Notes: generated by a model not told the origin, from the letters alone. Shown: positions 1-6,013, numbered from the stretch's first letter. The stretch: 6,013 nucleotides of DNA from Burkholderiaceae bacterium (GCA_013813185.1 JACCSD010000060.1:1-6013), one strand, 5' to 3'. Program-made: numbers and translations.

Positions 1-291
1 CTGATGGTCGTTTGCGCTGCCATAGCCGGTGAGCGCAATCATCGCGGGCTTTCTTGATGATCTTTATGCGAATAACAACCGATTCGTCTTGACGTTGCGC
101 ACGGAGAGTTATTTCACCGCCTTCTGGTGTGTACTTGCAGGCGTTTTGGAGCAGGTTGGAAAAGACCTGCGTGAGTCGCACCGAGTCGCCTTCGACGAAG
201 AGCGCCTCACCGGCAGCTCCAGTGTGAACTGCTGCTGCCGTTCACTTACAAGACCGCTGGTTGCCTCTACCGCCCGGTGAGTGGCGTAGCT
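1..291 (-). pseudogene. Decayed hybrid sensor histidine kinase fragment
   Basis: Read on the minus strand, three blocks resemble a hybrid histidine kinase but lie in two frames. Block 1 (about 291 down to 211) includes HRAVEATSGLVSERQQQ and FTLELP, like the linker and start of a HATPase_c domain. Block 2 (208 down to 62) continues as ALFVEGDSVRLTQVF, then the N-box-like NLLQNACKYTPEGG, and ends at VVIRIK. Block 3 (about 54 down to 1) reads KPAMIALTGYGSANDHQ, the late part of a receiver domain, and runs off the window. Blocks 1 and 2 join cleanly if one base is restored near 208/209, a single-base frameshift. Between blocks 2 and 3 the DNGIGI-type G-box, the rest of the ATPase domain and the receiver phospho-acceptor region are missing, so this is an internal deletion. 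No sensor or phospho-acceptor histidine region is present upstream; the fragment starts at the tRNA terminator. It is almost certainly non-functional. The single-base lesion alone could be an assembly error, but the deletion and the missing N-terminus could not. Confidence 0.8.
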
Positions 292-331
292 CACGCAAAA
301 CTCCCGCAGAAGTTTGCGGGAGCCTGCGTGA
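291..331 (-). terminator. Intrinsic terminator after tRNA-Phe
   Basis: A perfect 8-bp inverted repeat (CTCCCGCA at 301-308 and TGCGGGAG at 315-322, six-base loop) is followed on the minus strand by four T residues (plus-strand AAAA, 297-300). It lies about 30 bases beyond the CCA end of the tRNA, where a tRNA terminator is expected. A further perfect 7-bp outer repeat (TCACGCA at 291-297 and TGCGTGA at 325-331) could extend the stem across a small internal loop that contains most of the T-tract. There is no T-tract on the plus-strand side, so termination should act only in the tRNA direction. Confidence 0.8.
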
Positions 332-353
332 GGTTCGTAAGTAGTTGAATAAT

Positions 354-429
<76 letters not shown>

Positions 430-602
430 TTCGTGCTGCTACGGCAATGCTGATATGGCCGGTGGTTCGACGCGCCGGCGGGCCTCTTTTTGCGAGGGCG
501 CGATCTTACTCGAACCGGTCTGCATCCTCGTTTTCATGGAGGCCGCGCGCGTCATTCGCCTGTAATCTGTACGGGCGTGCGACGCTCAAAAATCATTACA
601 TC

Positions 603-608
603 AAGGAG
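603..608 (+). promoter_or_regulatory. Ribosome binding site of dctP
   Basis: AAGGAG lies six bases before the ATG at 615. This near-consensus Shine-Dalgarno site fixes the start at 615 and rules out the open upstream extension of the same frame, which would read through the antisense of the tRNA and would bury the signal peptide inside the protein. Confidence 0.85.
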
Positions 609-614
609 ACAATC

Positions 615-1604
615 ATGAAACGGATCATGCGGATACTCGTTGCGCTAACAGCGGCGGCTTTTGCGGCCGGCGCGATGGCGCAGGAAATCAAGCTATCGCA
701 TCAATGGAAAGCCAATACCGACGGCCGCGACCAGGCCGCGCGTGTGTTTGTCAAAGAGGTCAATGCGCTCGACCCCAACATCAAATTCCGGATCTACCCG
801 GCGCAGTCACTCGGCATCAAGCCGGTCGCGCAGCTCGACGCACTACAAAACGGCACGCTCGAGATGGCGGTGTTCCCAATATCGTACGCAGTCGGCAAGG
901 CGCAGGAATTCTCGATCGCGATCATGCCGGGCACCATTCCGACCCTCGATCATGCGATGAAACTGAAGGGCACGCCATTTCACAAGAAGCTGCAGGACCT
1001 GGCGCATGCCAACGGAATCCACATCCTCACCTGGTGGTGGACCCCCGGCGCCTTCGCCAGCAAGAACCGCGAAATCACGATGCCGAAAAGCGTCGACGGC
1101 ATGAAGATGCGCGCGGCCGATCCGACGTTCGAAGCGATGCTGCGCGCTGCGGGCGCCTCTGTCAGCAGCATGCCTTCGACCGAGATCTACCCGGCGTTGC
1201 AGTCCGGTGTGCTCGATGGTGCGCTGACTTCGGCCGAAACCTTTGTCAGCATGCGCCTGTACGAGCAAACGAAGTTCACGACCACACCCGGTCAGTACGC
1301 GCTGTGGATGCTGCTGCAGCCGCTGGTGATGTCCAAGCAGCACTGGGACAAGCTGTCGCCCGCGCAGCAGAAGATTTTTGAGCAGGCGGCGGACAAGTCC
1401 GATACTTTTTTCCTCGGCTTGCAGCGCGACGCAGTCAAGGAGATGGAAGAGGCTTTCAAGAAGGCAGGCGCCAAGGTGCACCAGATGACGCAGGCCGAAT
1501 ACAACCAATGGCTCGCGCTCGCGAAGGAAACTTCGTGGAAGGAGTTTGCCGCGAAGTCGCCGCAATCCAAGGAGCTGCTCGACACGCTGCTGTCGGTCAA
1601 GTAA
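615..1604 (+). CDS. dctP: TRAP transporter solute-binding protein (DctP family)
   Basis: This is the periplasmic binding protein of a TRAP transporter, which captures an organic acid-like solute and hands it to the membrane subunits. The 329-residue product has a typical DctP length. It begins with a signal peptide (MKRIMRI, a hydrophobic stretch, then AMA before Gln23). Mature features include KLSHQW at 26-31, YPALQSGVLDGAL at 192-204 and the KMRAAD segment at 164-169, whose Arg166 aligns with the conserved arginine that binds the ligand carboxylate in this family. The usual Gly-aromatic-Arg stretch ahead of it reads instead as a WWW run (140-142) followed by PGAFASKN, so the ligand may not be a simple C4-dicarboxylate; that is inference. 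It is the first gene of a dctP-dctQ-dctM set and is followed by a terminator-like hairpin, consistent with production in excess over the membrane parts. The symbol names the family, not a proven substrate. Confidence 0.95.
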   Translation: MKRIMRILVALTAAAFAAGAMAQEIKLSHQWKANTDGRDQAARVFVKEVNALDPNIKFRIYPAQSLGIKPVAQLDALQNGTLEMAVFPISYAVGKAQEFSIAIMPGTIPTLDHAMKLKGTPFHKKLQDLAHANGIHILTWWWTPGAFASKNREITMPKSVDGMKMRAADPTFEAMLRAAGASVSSMPSTEIYPALQSGVLDGALTSAETFVSMRLYEQTKFTTTPGQYALWMLLQPLVMSKQHWDKLSPAQQKIFEQAADKSDTFFLGLQRDAVKEMEEAFKKAGAKVHQMTQAEYNQWLALAKETSWKEFAAKSPQSKELLDTLLSVK

Positions 1605-1632
1605 CCGATCCGGCGTAGCGCTTACCATCGTT

Positions 1633-1672
1633 GCCGCGGCGTGCACACTGTGCGCCGCGGCTTTTCTTTTTT
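1633..1672 (+). terminator. Intra-operon intrinsic terminator or attenuator between dctP and dctQ
   Basis: GCCGCGGC (1633-1640) pairs perfectly with GCCGCGGC (1654-1661). An inner GCAC/GTGC stem closes a three-base loop after a two-base bulge. The hairpin is followed immediately by TTTTCTTTTTT (1662-1672). This is a strong Rho-independent terminator by form, placed in the 80-bp gap after dctP. Because dctQ and dctM have no obvious promoter of their own, it most likely acts as a partial terminator and also protects the dctP mRNA 3' end, so that binding protein outnumbers transporter. Confidence 0.85.
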
Positions 1673-1673
1673 C

Positions 1674-1677
1674 AGGA
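1674..1677 (+). promoter_or_regulatory. Ribosome binding site of dctQ
   Basis: AGGA lies seven bases before the ATG at 1685 and directly after the terminator T-tract. It supports the start at 1685 rather than the ATG at 1631, which would place the terminator hairpin inside the coding sequence. Confidence 0.65.
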
Positions 1678-1684
1678 TTCGACG

Positions 1685-2179
1685 ATGAGCGGATTCGTGC
1701 GCGCGATGGACCGCCTGAGCGTGTTCTGCGCAGTCGTGGCTGCCGTGATGCTTGCATTGGCGGCGGTGATCGTGACGTGGAGCGTGATCTACCGGGCGAT
1801 GGGCGCCTCGACTTTCTGGGAGATCGAGTTCTCGGTCTTCATGATGGTGGCGTCGCTGTTTCTCGCCTCACCCTATTGCCTGGCGACCAACGGCCATATC
1901 GGCGTCGATCTGCTGGCGCACTACCTGCCGGCGCGCGGTGCGCGCATTCTGGGCGTTGTCGTTACGGTGATCGGCCTGGCAGTGTGCCTGTACCTGACCT
2001 GGCGCGGCGGCATTCTGACCTTCGAGGCGTACGAGCGGGGTGAACGCACCGAAAGCACCTGGGCGCCGAACAAATGGTTGTTGTACGTGTCGATGCCGGT
2101 AGGACTCGGCCTGACGGCACTGCAGTACGTTGCCGAGCTGATGCGTCCGTCAAGCGGCGTGACCGGGCCGCAGGCATGA
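1685..2179 (+). CDS. dctQ: TRAP transporter small permease subunit (DctQ family)
   Basis: This is the small inner-membrane subunit of the TRAP transporter; it pairs with DctM and helps dock the loaded binding protein. The 164-residue product shows four hydrophobic segments (about 12-36, 46-66, 86-107 and 130-152), the usual DctQ layout. The family signature is clear: a Trp-Glu-x-Glu stretch at 45-48 (WEIE) leading into the second helix, then CLATNGHIGVDLL at 65-77. The ATG at 1685 has an AGGA site at the right spacing and lies just past the terminator-like hairpin that follows dctP. Its TGA stop overlaps the dctM start as ATGA, so the two membrane subunits are probably translationally coupled, as expected for partners made in equal amounts. 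Confidence 0.95.
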   Translation: MSGFVRAMDRLSVFCAVVAAVMLALAAVIVTWSVIYRAMGASTFWEIEFSVFMMVASLFLASPYCLATNGHIGVDLLAHYLPARGARILGVVVTVIGLAVCLYLTWRGGILTFEAYERGERTESTWAPNKWLLYVSMPVGLGLTALQYVAELMRPSSGVTGPQA

Positions 2180-3489
2180 GCGAAATTCAGATCGGCCTGC
2201 TGATCCTGGTGGTCACGCTGATTGTGCTGTTTTCCGGGCTGCCGATCGCGTGGGGCCTGGTGCTGGTATCGGTCGGCTTCCTGCTGGTGTTCCACGGGCC
2301 CGCCAGCCTGCAGAACGTGCCGCTGCTGATGATGGACGAGCTGGCCTCGTTTGCGCTGCTGACGATTCCGCTGTTCGTGCTGCTGGGCGCTGCGATCGGC
2401 GCCAGCGCCGCCGGCAAGGACATTTACGAGTCGTTGCATCGCTGGCTCGACCGTGTGCCGGGCGGCCTGGTGATCGCCAATATTCTTGCCTGTGGCGTGT
2501 TCTCCGCCATCTGCGGCTCGTCGCCGGCAACCGCCGCGGCGATCGGCAAGGCGGGCGTACCCGAGATGATCCGGCGCGGCGTGCCGCCGGCGCTGGCGAC
2601 TGGCTCGGTCTGTGCGGGCGGCACGCTCGGCATTCTGATCCCGCCGTCGATCACGATGATCCTGTACGGCATCGTCACCGAGACGTCGATCGGCCGGCTG
2701 TTTCTTGCCGGCGTGGTACCCGGGGCGCTGCTGGTGCTGCTGTTCGCCGCGTACGCGTGGATCGCCACGCTGCGCGCGCTGAAGAGTGTCGATGAGCCGC
2801 CGCCGGTGCGCTACACGCTGCGCGAAAAAGTCGAAGGGCTCGGTCGTGTCGCGCCGTTTATCGGGATCGTGGTGGCGATCGCGTATGCCATGTACGGCGG
2901 GCTGGCCACGCCGTCCGAAGTCGCGGCCATCTCGGCTGTGCTGGCGTTGCTGCTGGTCGCGCTCATTTACCGCACATGGCGCGCCGGCGATCTGTGGGTC
3001 ATCTTCGGCGCCACGGTGCGCGAATCGACGATGATCCTGATGATCATCGGCGCCGCTGCAGTGTTCAGCTACATGATGTCGCTTCTGTATGTGACGCAGT
3101 CATCGGCGCAGTGGCTGGTCGACCTGAACCTGGACAAATGGGCGCTGCTGATCTCGATCAACGCGTTCTTGCTGCTCGCCGGCTGTTTTCTGCCGCCGGT
3201 CGCCATCATCCTGATGGTGATGCCGATCCTGACGCCGGTGCTCGAAGCGCAAGGTTTCGACCTGATCTGGTTCGCAGTGATCCTGACCATCAACATGGAA
3301 ATCGGGCTGATCACGCCGCCGGTGGGACTCAACCTCTATGTGCTCAAAGGCGTTGCGCCCGATGTACCGCTGACCACGGTGCTCAAAGGCTCGATTCCCT
3401 TTGTGCTGATTATGCTGGCCTTCATGGTGATACTGGCGATCTTTCCAGAGATTGCGCTGTGGCTGCCGAATCAGATGATGGGTGGCTGA
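2176..3489 (+). CDS. dctM: TRAP transporter large permease subunit (DctM family)
   Basis: This is the large inner-membrane subunit that forms the sodium-coupled transport path of the TRAP system. The 437-residue product is of normal family length and is mostly hydrophobic, with roughly a dozen membrane segments. DctM signatures are all present: GSSPATAAAIGKAGVPEM (114-131), GGTLGILIPPSI (148-159) and, near the C-terminus, NMEIGLITPPVGLNLYVL (373-390). These two repeated Gly/Pro-rich hairpin regions belong to the two inverted structural halves seen in this family and include the sodium and substrate sites. The start at 2176 overlaps the dctQ stop by four bases; an upstream extension of 34 codons in the same frame is rejected because it lies inside dctQ and is not DctM-like. 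The gene ends seven bases before the most likely start of the downstream hydroxylase. Confidence 0.96.
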   Translation: MSEIQIGLLILVVTLIVLFSGLPIAWGLVLVSVGFLLVFHGPASLQNVPLLMMDELASFALLTIPLFVLLGAAIGASAAGKDIYESLHRWLDRVPGGLVIANILACGVFSAICGSSPATAAAIGKAGVPEMIRRGVPPALATGSVCAGGTLGILIPPSITMILYGIVTETSIGRLFLAGVVPGALLVLLFAAYAWIATLRALKSVDEPPPVRYTLREKVEGLGRVAPFIGIVVAIAYAMYGGLATPSEVAAISAVLALLLVALIYRTWRAGDLWVIFGATVRESTMILMIIGAAAVFSYMMSLLYVTQSSAQWLVDLNLDKWALLISINAFLLLAGCFLPPVAIILMVMPILTPVLEAQGFDLIWFAVILTINMEIGLITPPVGLNLYVLKGVAPDVPLTTVLKGSIPFVLIMLAFMVILAIFPEIALWLPNQMMGG

Positions 3490-3496
3490 TCTCGGA

Positions 3497-4678
3497 ATGT
3501 TGAAAACCGATATCGCGCTGGTCGGCACCGGCGTTCCAGGCCTCGCCGCCGCCGTTGGCTTCGCGCAGCAGGGTTGCAGCGTTGCGCTGATCGGGCCACG
3601 CCCGAAGCCGTTTGTGGCGAGCCGTTTTGATCCGTTCGATGCGCGCATCTATGCGGTCGCTCCGGGCAGTGTTGCGTTGCTTGAACGGCTTGGTGCGTGG
3701 TCGAGCGTCGATCATCAACGCGTGTCTCCGGTCGAGCGGATGCGCGTCTTTGGTGACGCCGGCGATGAGCTTGCGTTCAATTCCTATGGCGCGACGGTCG
3801 AGCGGCTGGCAACGATCGTCGAAGAGAGCGAGCTGTTGCGCGTGCTCGATGCTGCGTGCGGCTATCAGCCCGGCATCACTCGCATTGAATCGACTTTTTC
3901 CGCGCTCGGCGCGCAGTCAGACGTCGCGACTGCCGAGCTCGCGGACGGCACGTCAGTTTTGGCCCGCCTGCTGGTGGGCGCGGACGGTTCGAGTTCTGCG
4001 GTGCGTGCGGCGGCGGGCATCAGCGCCGCGGTCAAGTCCTACGGTCAAACGGCCGTGGTGGCCAACTTCAAGTCCGACCGGCCGCATCTGAATACAGCGT
4101 GGCAATGGTTTACCGCGGAAGGGGTGGTTGCTTTGTTGCCGTTACCCCAAGACCACGTCTCACTTGTCTGGTCGGCGCCCGAACCGTTGGCGGCCGAATT
4201 GGTTGCGCTGGGCGCCGACGATCTTGCCCGTCGGGTCGCTGAGCGCTGTGCAGGACCGGCAGAAGCGAGCGCGATCGGTGAACTCACTGCGCTCGGCGCA
4301 GCGCATGCGTTTCCTCTGCGGCGGATGACGGTGTCGCGGCTGATTGCATCGCGCCTGGCGTTGGTGGGTGATGCCGCCCATGTGATTCATCCGCTGGCCG
4401 GTCAGGGCCTGAATCTCGGGCTGCAAGACGTTGCGTTGCTGCTCGAGGTCGTGCGGACGCGCGAATCGTTTCGAGAGGTCGGCGACGCGGCCGTATTGCG
4501 TCGTTACGAACGCGGGCGCTCCGAGGCGCTCGCCCTGATGCGGTTTACGACGGATGCGCTGGCGCAGTTGTTTGCGTTGGACGATCCGCTGGTGCGCCGG
4601 TTACGCAATGCCGGTTTGGCGACTGTGAACCGGCTGAGTCCTTTGAAAAACGCCTTAATTCGCCGGGCGCTCGGTTGA
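3497..4678 (+). CDS. FAD-dependent UbiH/COQ6-family monooxygenase (probable ubiquinone ring hydroxylase)
   Basis: This is a probable ring hydroxylase of ubiquinone biosynthesis, using FAD and oxygen, acting at the cytoplasmic face of the membrane. The 393-residue product matches the family's usual length. Visible motifs, in order: the ADP-binding GTGVPG (10-15) at the N-terminus; DARIYAV (48-54); the DG motif GADGSSSAVR (161-170); YGQTAVVANF (182-191) followed by RPHLNTAWQWF (195-205); GVVALLPLP (209-217) with SLVWS (222-226); and the second FAD motif VGDAAHVIHPLAGQGLNLGL (290-309). The UbiH, UbiF and UbiI branches hydroxylate different ring carbons and cannot be separated by eye, so no symbol is given. 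A GTG at 3482 would overlap dctM and add five residues; the ATG at 3497 puts the FAD motif at the usual distance from the N-terminus, although its Shine-Dalgarno site is weak. Adjacency to dctM suggests co-transcription with the transporter. Confidence 0.92.
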   Translation: MLKTDIALVGTGVPGLAAAVGFAQQGCSVALIGPRPKPFVASRFDPFDARIYAVAPGSVALLERLGAWSSVDHQRVSPVERMRVFGDAGDELAFNSYGATVERLATIVEESELLRVLDAACGYQPGITRIESTFSALGAQSDVATAELADGTSVLARLLVGADGSSSAVRAAAGISAAVKSYGQTAVVANFKSDRPHLNTAWQWFTAEGVVALLPLPQDHVSLVWSAPEPLAAELVALGADDLARRVAERCAGPAEASAIGELTALGAAHAFPLRRMTVSRLIASRLALVGDAAHVIHPLAGQGLNLGLQDVALLLEVVRTRESFREVGDAAVLRRYERGRSEALALMRFTTDALAQLFALDDPLVRRLRNAGLATVNRLSPLKNALIRRALG

Positions 4679-4704
4679 ACTGGATCGACGGCAGGTGGTC
4701 TACC

Positions 4705-4732
4705 CTGACGAGTCGCTGACGCTCATTACACT
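4705..4732 (+). promoter_or_regulatory. Possible sigma70-type promoter of dsbC
   Basis: CTGACG (4705-4710) and TACACT (4727-4732), separated by 16 bases, each match four of six consensus positions. They lie in the 90-bp gap between the hydroxylase and dsbC, 37 bases before the dsbC start. The match is weak and read-through from the upstream gene is an alternative. Confidence 0.25.
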
Positions 4733-4741
4733 GCGCGACTC
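4710..4741 (+). repeat. 7-bp inverted repeat upstream of dsbC
   Basis: GAGTCGC (4710-4716) and GCGACTC (4735-4741) form a perfect 7-bp inverted repeat with an 18-base spacer that contains the candidate -10 element. No T-tract follows, so it is not an intrinsic terminator. It may be a regulator binding site or a leader hairpin, but a repeat of this size can also occur by chance in GC-rich DNA. Confidence 0.4.
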
Positions 4742-4768
4742 GCCCGCCTGGATGCCGGAGAACACAAT

Positions 4769-5530
4769 ATGAATTGCTTGAATCGACTCGCTGCTGCGAT
4801 CGCCTTGGCGCTGGCCTGTTCGGTGGCGTCGGCGCAGACACCCGCGAAACCTGCCGTTAACAAGAACGCCCCGGTTGCCGGCAGTCCTGAAGCTCAGGTC
4901 GCGGCTCGCTTCACCGAAAAGTCTGGCGGGCAGAAGCCCGATCAGGTCTTCAAGGGTCGCGGTGGCCTGTACGAAGTGCTGATCGGCGGCCAGATTTACT
5001 ACGTCGATTCCGATGTGTCGTTTGTGCTCGCAGGACGCATGTTTGATCCGGGCACACGCGAGGACTTGACGCAGAAGCGGCTCGATACCGCGCTGAAGGT
5101 CGATTTCAAATCGCTGCCGCTTGCTCAGGCGGTAAAGACGGTGCGCGGCGACGGCTCGCGCGTGATGGTGACGTTCGAGGATCCGAATTGCGGCTTCTGC
5201 AAGCGCCTGTGGCAGAACATGGCCGAACTGAAGAACGTGACGATCTACACGTTCCTGTATCCGATTCTGTCGCCCGATTCGATGGAGAAATCGAAGGCGA
5301 TCTGGTGCTCGAAGGATCGGGCGGCCAGCTGGGACGAGCACATGGTGCAGAACAAAACGACACCGGCGGCCGCTGCCGATTGCAAGACCCCGCTCGAGCA
5401 GAATGTTGCATTGGGCCAGCAGCTCGGTATCAACGGCACGCCGACGATCGTGTTCGCCGACGGTACACGTAGCGCGGGCGCGATGCCGGTGCCGGCGATC
5501 GAGCAGCGCCTGGCCGCCGCCAAGAAGTAA
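4769..5530 (+). CDS. dsbC: Periplasmic thiol:disulfide isomerase, DsbC family
   Basis: This enzyme reshuffles wrong disulfide bonds in periplasmic proteins, kept reduced by DsbD. The 253-residue product starts with a signal peptide cleaved after about residue 22 (SVASA before QTP). An N-terminal dimerisation-type region (about 40-105, containing GGLYEVLIGGQIYYVD) is followed by a thioredoxin-fold domain. The active site is EDPNCGFCKRL with the redox pair Cys141-Cys144, and the cis-proline loop is NGTPTIVF (Pro225). A second cysteine pair, Cys180 and Cys205, matches the structural disulfide of DsbC. It is somewhat longer than the E. coli protein, mainly in an Ala/Pro-rich stretch (24-40) after the signal peptide. 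GGAG (4757-4760) lies eight bases before the ATG. The gene follows the hydroxylase after 90 bases. Its stop codon touches the stop of the convergent mltA-like gene. DsbG is a less likely alternative. Confidence 0.93.
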   Translation: MNCLNRLAAAIALALACSVASAQTPAKPAVNKNAPVAGSPEAQVAARFTEKSGGQKPDQVFKGRGGLYEVLIGGQIYYVDSDVSFVLAGRMFDPGTREDLTQKRLDTALKVDFKSLPLAQAVKTVRGDGSRVMVTFEDPNCGFCKRLWQNMAELKNVTIYTFLYPILSPDSMEKSKAIWCSKDRAASWDEHMVQNKTTPAAAADCKTPLEQNVALGQQLGINGTPTIVFADGTRSAGAMPVPAIEQRLAAAKK

Positions 5531-6013
5531 TCAGGGCCTAGGTAGCAGCGATTCGGGCGTGATGCTCTTGGGCACCAGCACCCACGCTTGACCTTCGTAC
5601 TTTTGACGGCCGGCGCGCTCGCCGGCTGCGGCGCCAAACCCCCAGAAAAAATCGAATCGCAGCGGGCCTCGAATCGCGCCGCCGGTGTCCTGCGCCATCA
5701 TCGGCCGCACTAATTGAGCTCTCGAGTCGGGTGTTCGCGCATTCGGATCGGTCGTTGCGAGTACTACCGGCGCGCCGAGTGGAATGAAGCGTGCATCGGC
5801 GGCCAGCGAATAGCCCGGTGTTAGCGCAACGCCGAGTGCACCCAGCGGACCCGCGTTTGGATTGCCCAGCGGCAGTTCCCGAAAGAAAACAAAACTCGAG
5901 TTGTGATCGAGCGCCTCCTTCAGCCGCACCGGGTTGCGCTGTGCCCAGGACTTGATGCCCTGCATCGAAGCCTGATCGATCGTCAACTGACCTTGATCGA
6001 TCAGCCAGCGGCC
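5531..6013 (-). CDS. mltA: Membrane-bound lytic murein transglycosylase A (MltA), C-terminal part
   Basis: This enzyme cleaves the glycan strands of peptidoglycan to give 1,6-anhydromuramic ends and is normally an outer-membrane lipoprotein. Only the C-terminal 160 or so residues are in the window; the reading frame stays open to the right edge (GRWLIDQGQLTIDQ at the edge), so the start and any lipobox lie outside. Visible family features are SMQGIKSWAQRNP, then NSSFVFFRE, GPLGALGVALTPGYSLAADA and the 3D domain ending in MMAQDTGGAIRGPLRFDFFWG. The Asp in QDTGG (codon at 5687-5689) corresponds to the catalytic aspartate of MltA. After FGAAAGERAG the protein ends with WVLVPK and a short tail. 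It is transcribed toward dsbC with no bases between the two stop codons and no intrinsic terminator in between. Confidence 0.93.
   Translation of the reverse strand, partial: GRWLIDQGQLTIDQASMQGIKSWAQRNPVRLKEALDHNSSFVFFRELPLGNPNAGPLGALGVALTPGYSLAADARFIPLGAPVVLATTDPNARTPDSRAQLVRPMMAQDTGGAIRGPLRFDFFWGFGAAAGERAGRQKYEGQAWVLVPKSITPESLLPRP

Noticed and set aside
29..280. Plus-strand 83-codon open frame at the left edge
   Set aside because: It is the antisense of the histidine kinase remnant and has no recognisable protein features.
458..496. GC-rich repeat followed by CTCTTTTT on the plus strand as a terminator
   Set aside because: The arms (GCCGG/CCGGC) are short with a 12-base loop, the T-run is several bases away, and no plus-strand gene lies upstream that would need terminating.
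561..566. TGTAAT as a -10 element for dctP
   Set aside because: It matches five of six bases, but no acceptable -35 lies 15-19 bases upstream and no sigma54-type site was found; an activator-dependent promoter remains possible.
843..1757. Long minus-strand open frame (304 codons) opposite dctP
   Set aside because: It is Arg/Leu-rich antisense of a clear dctP, with no recognisable domain and no ribosome site; such shadows are common in GC-rich DNA.
1921..2439. Minus-strand open frame of 172 codons across dctQ and dctM
   Set aside because: It is Arg/Gln-rich low-complexity antisense of two well-supported membrane protein genes.
3482..3496. GTG at 3482 as the hydroxylase start
   Set aside because: Possible, but it adds five residues not typical of the family and overlaps dctM by eight bases; the ATG at 3497 fits the usual distance to the FAD motif better.

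Overview
The window reads as an ordinary chromosomal segment of a GC-rich Gram-negative bacterium. It is most likely a betaproteobacterium close to Burkholderiales. That is an inference from the high-GC coding bias, a COQ6/UbiH-type hydroxylase next to a DsbC-type disulfide isomerase and an MltA-type transglycosylase, and the style of the TRAP transporter. No database search was possible.

Left edge (1-430): a decayed fragment of a hybrid sensor histidine kinase lies on the minus strand. Recognisable pieces of its ATPase domain and its receiver domain survive in different reading frames. It sits directly downstream of a complete minus-strand tRNA-Phe(GAA) gene with an encoded CCA end, and a strong intrinsic terminator separates the two. 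Positions 430-614 hold no gene and act as the shared upstream region of the divergent tRNA and TRAP genes.

Centre (615-4678, plus strand): a complete tripartite TRAP transporter in the order dctP (periplasmic binding protein), dctQ (small membrane subunit), dctM (large membrane subunit). A strong intrinsic hairpin with a T-tract separates dctP from dctQ and probably gives excess binding protein over membrane subunits. dctQ and dctM overlap by four bases (ATGA). A flavin-dependent UbiH/COQ6-family monooxygenase follows dctM with almost no gap, so it is probably co-transcribed and perhaps translationally coupled.

Right edge (4679-6013): a 90-bp gap carrying a 7-bp inverted repeat and a weak promoter-like pair precedes a dsbC-type periplasmic disulfide isomerase on the plus strand. 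Its stop codon abuts the stop codon of a convergent minus-strand mltA-type lytic transglycosylase, whose 5' end lies beyond the window.

Solute import (TRAP), quinone-ring hydroxylation, periplasmic disulfide repair and cell-wall turnover do not form one obvious pathway. The TRAP-hydroxylase linkage is the only part that looks like a shared transcription unit. I found no CRISPR array, insertion sequence, phage gene or clearly novel defence system. The most unusual items are the kinase remnant beside the tRNA, the intra-operon terminator, the TRAP-hydroxylase junction and the zero-gap convergent gene pair.
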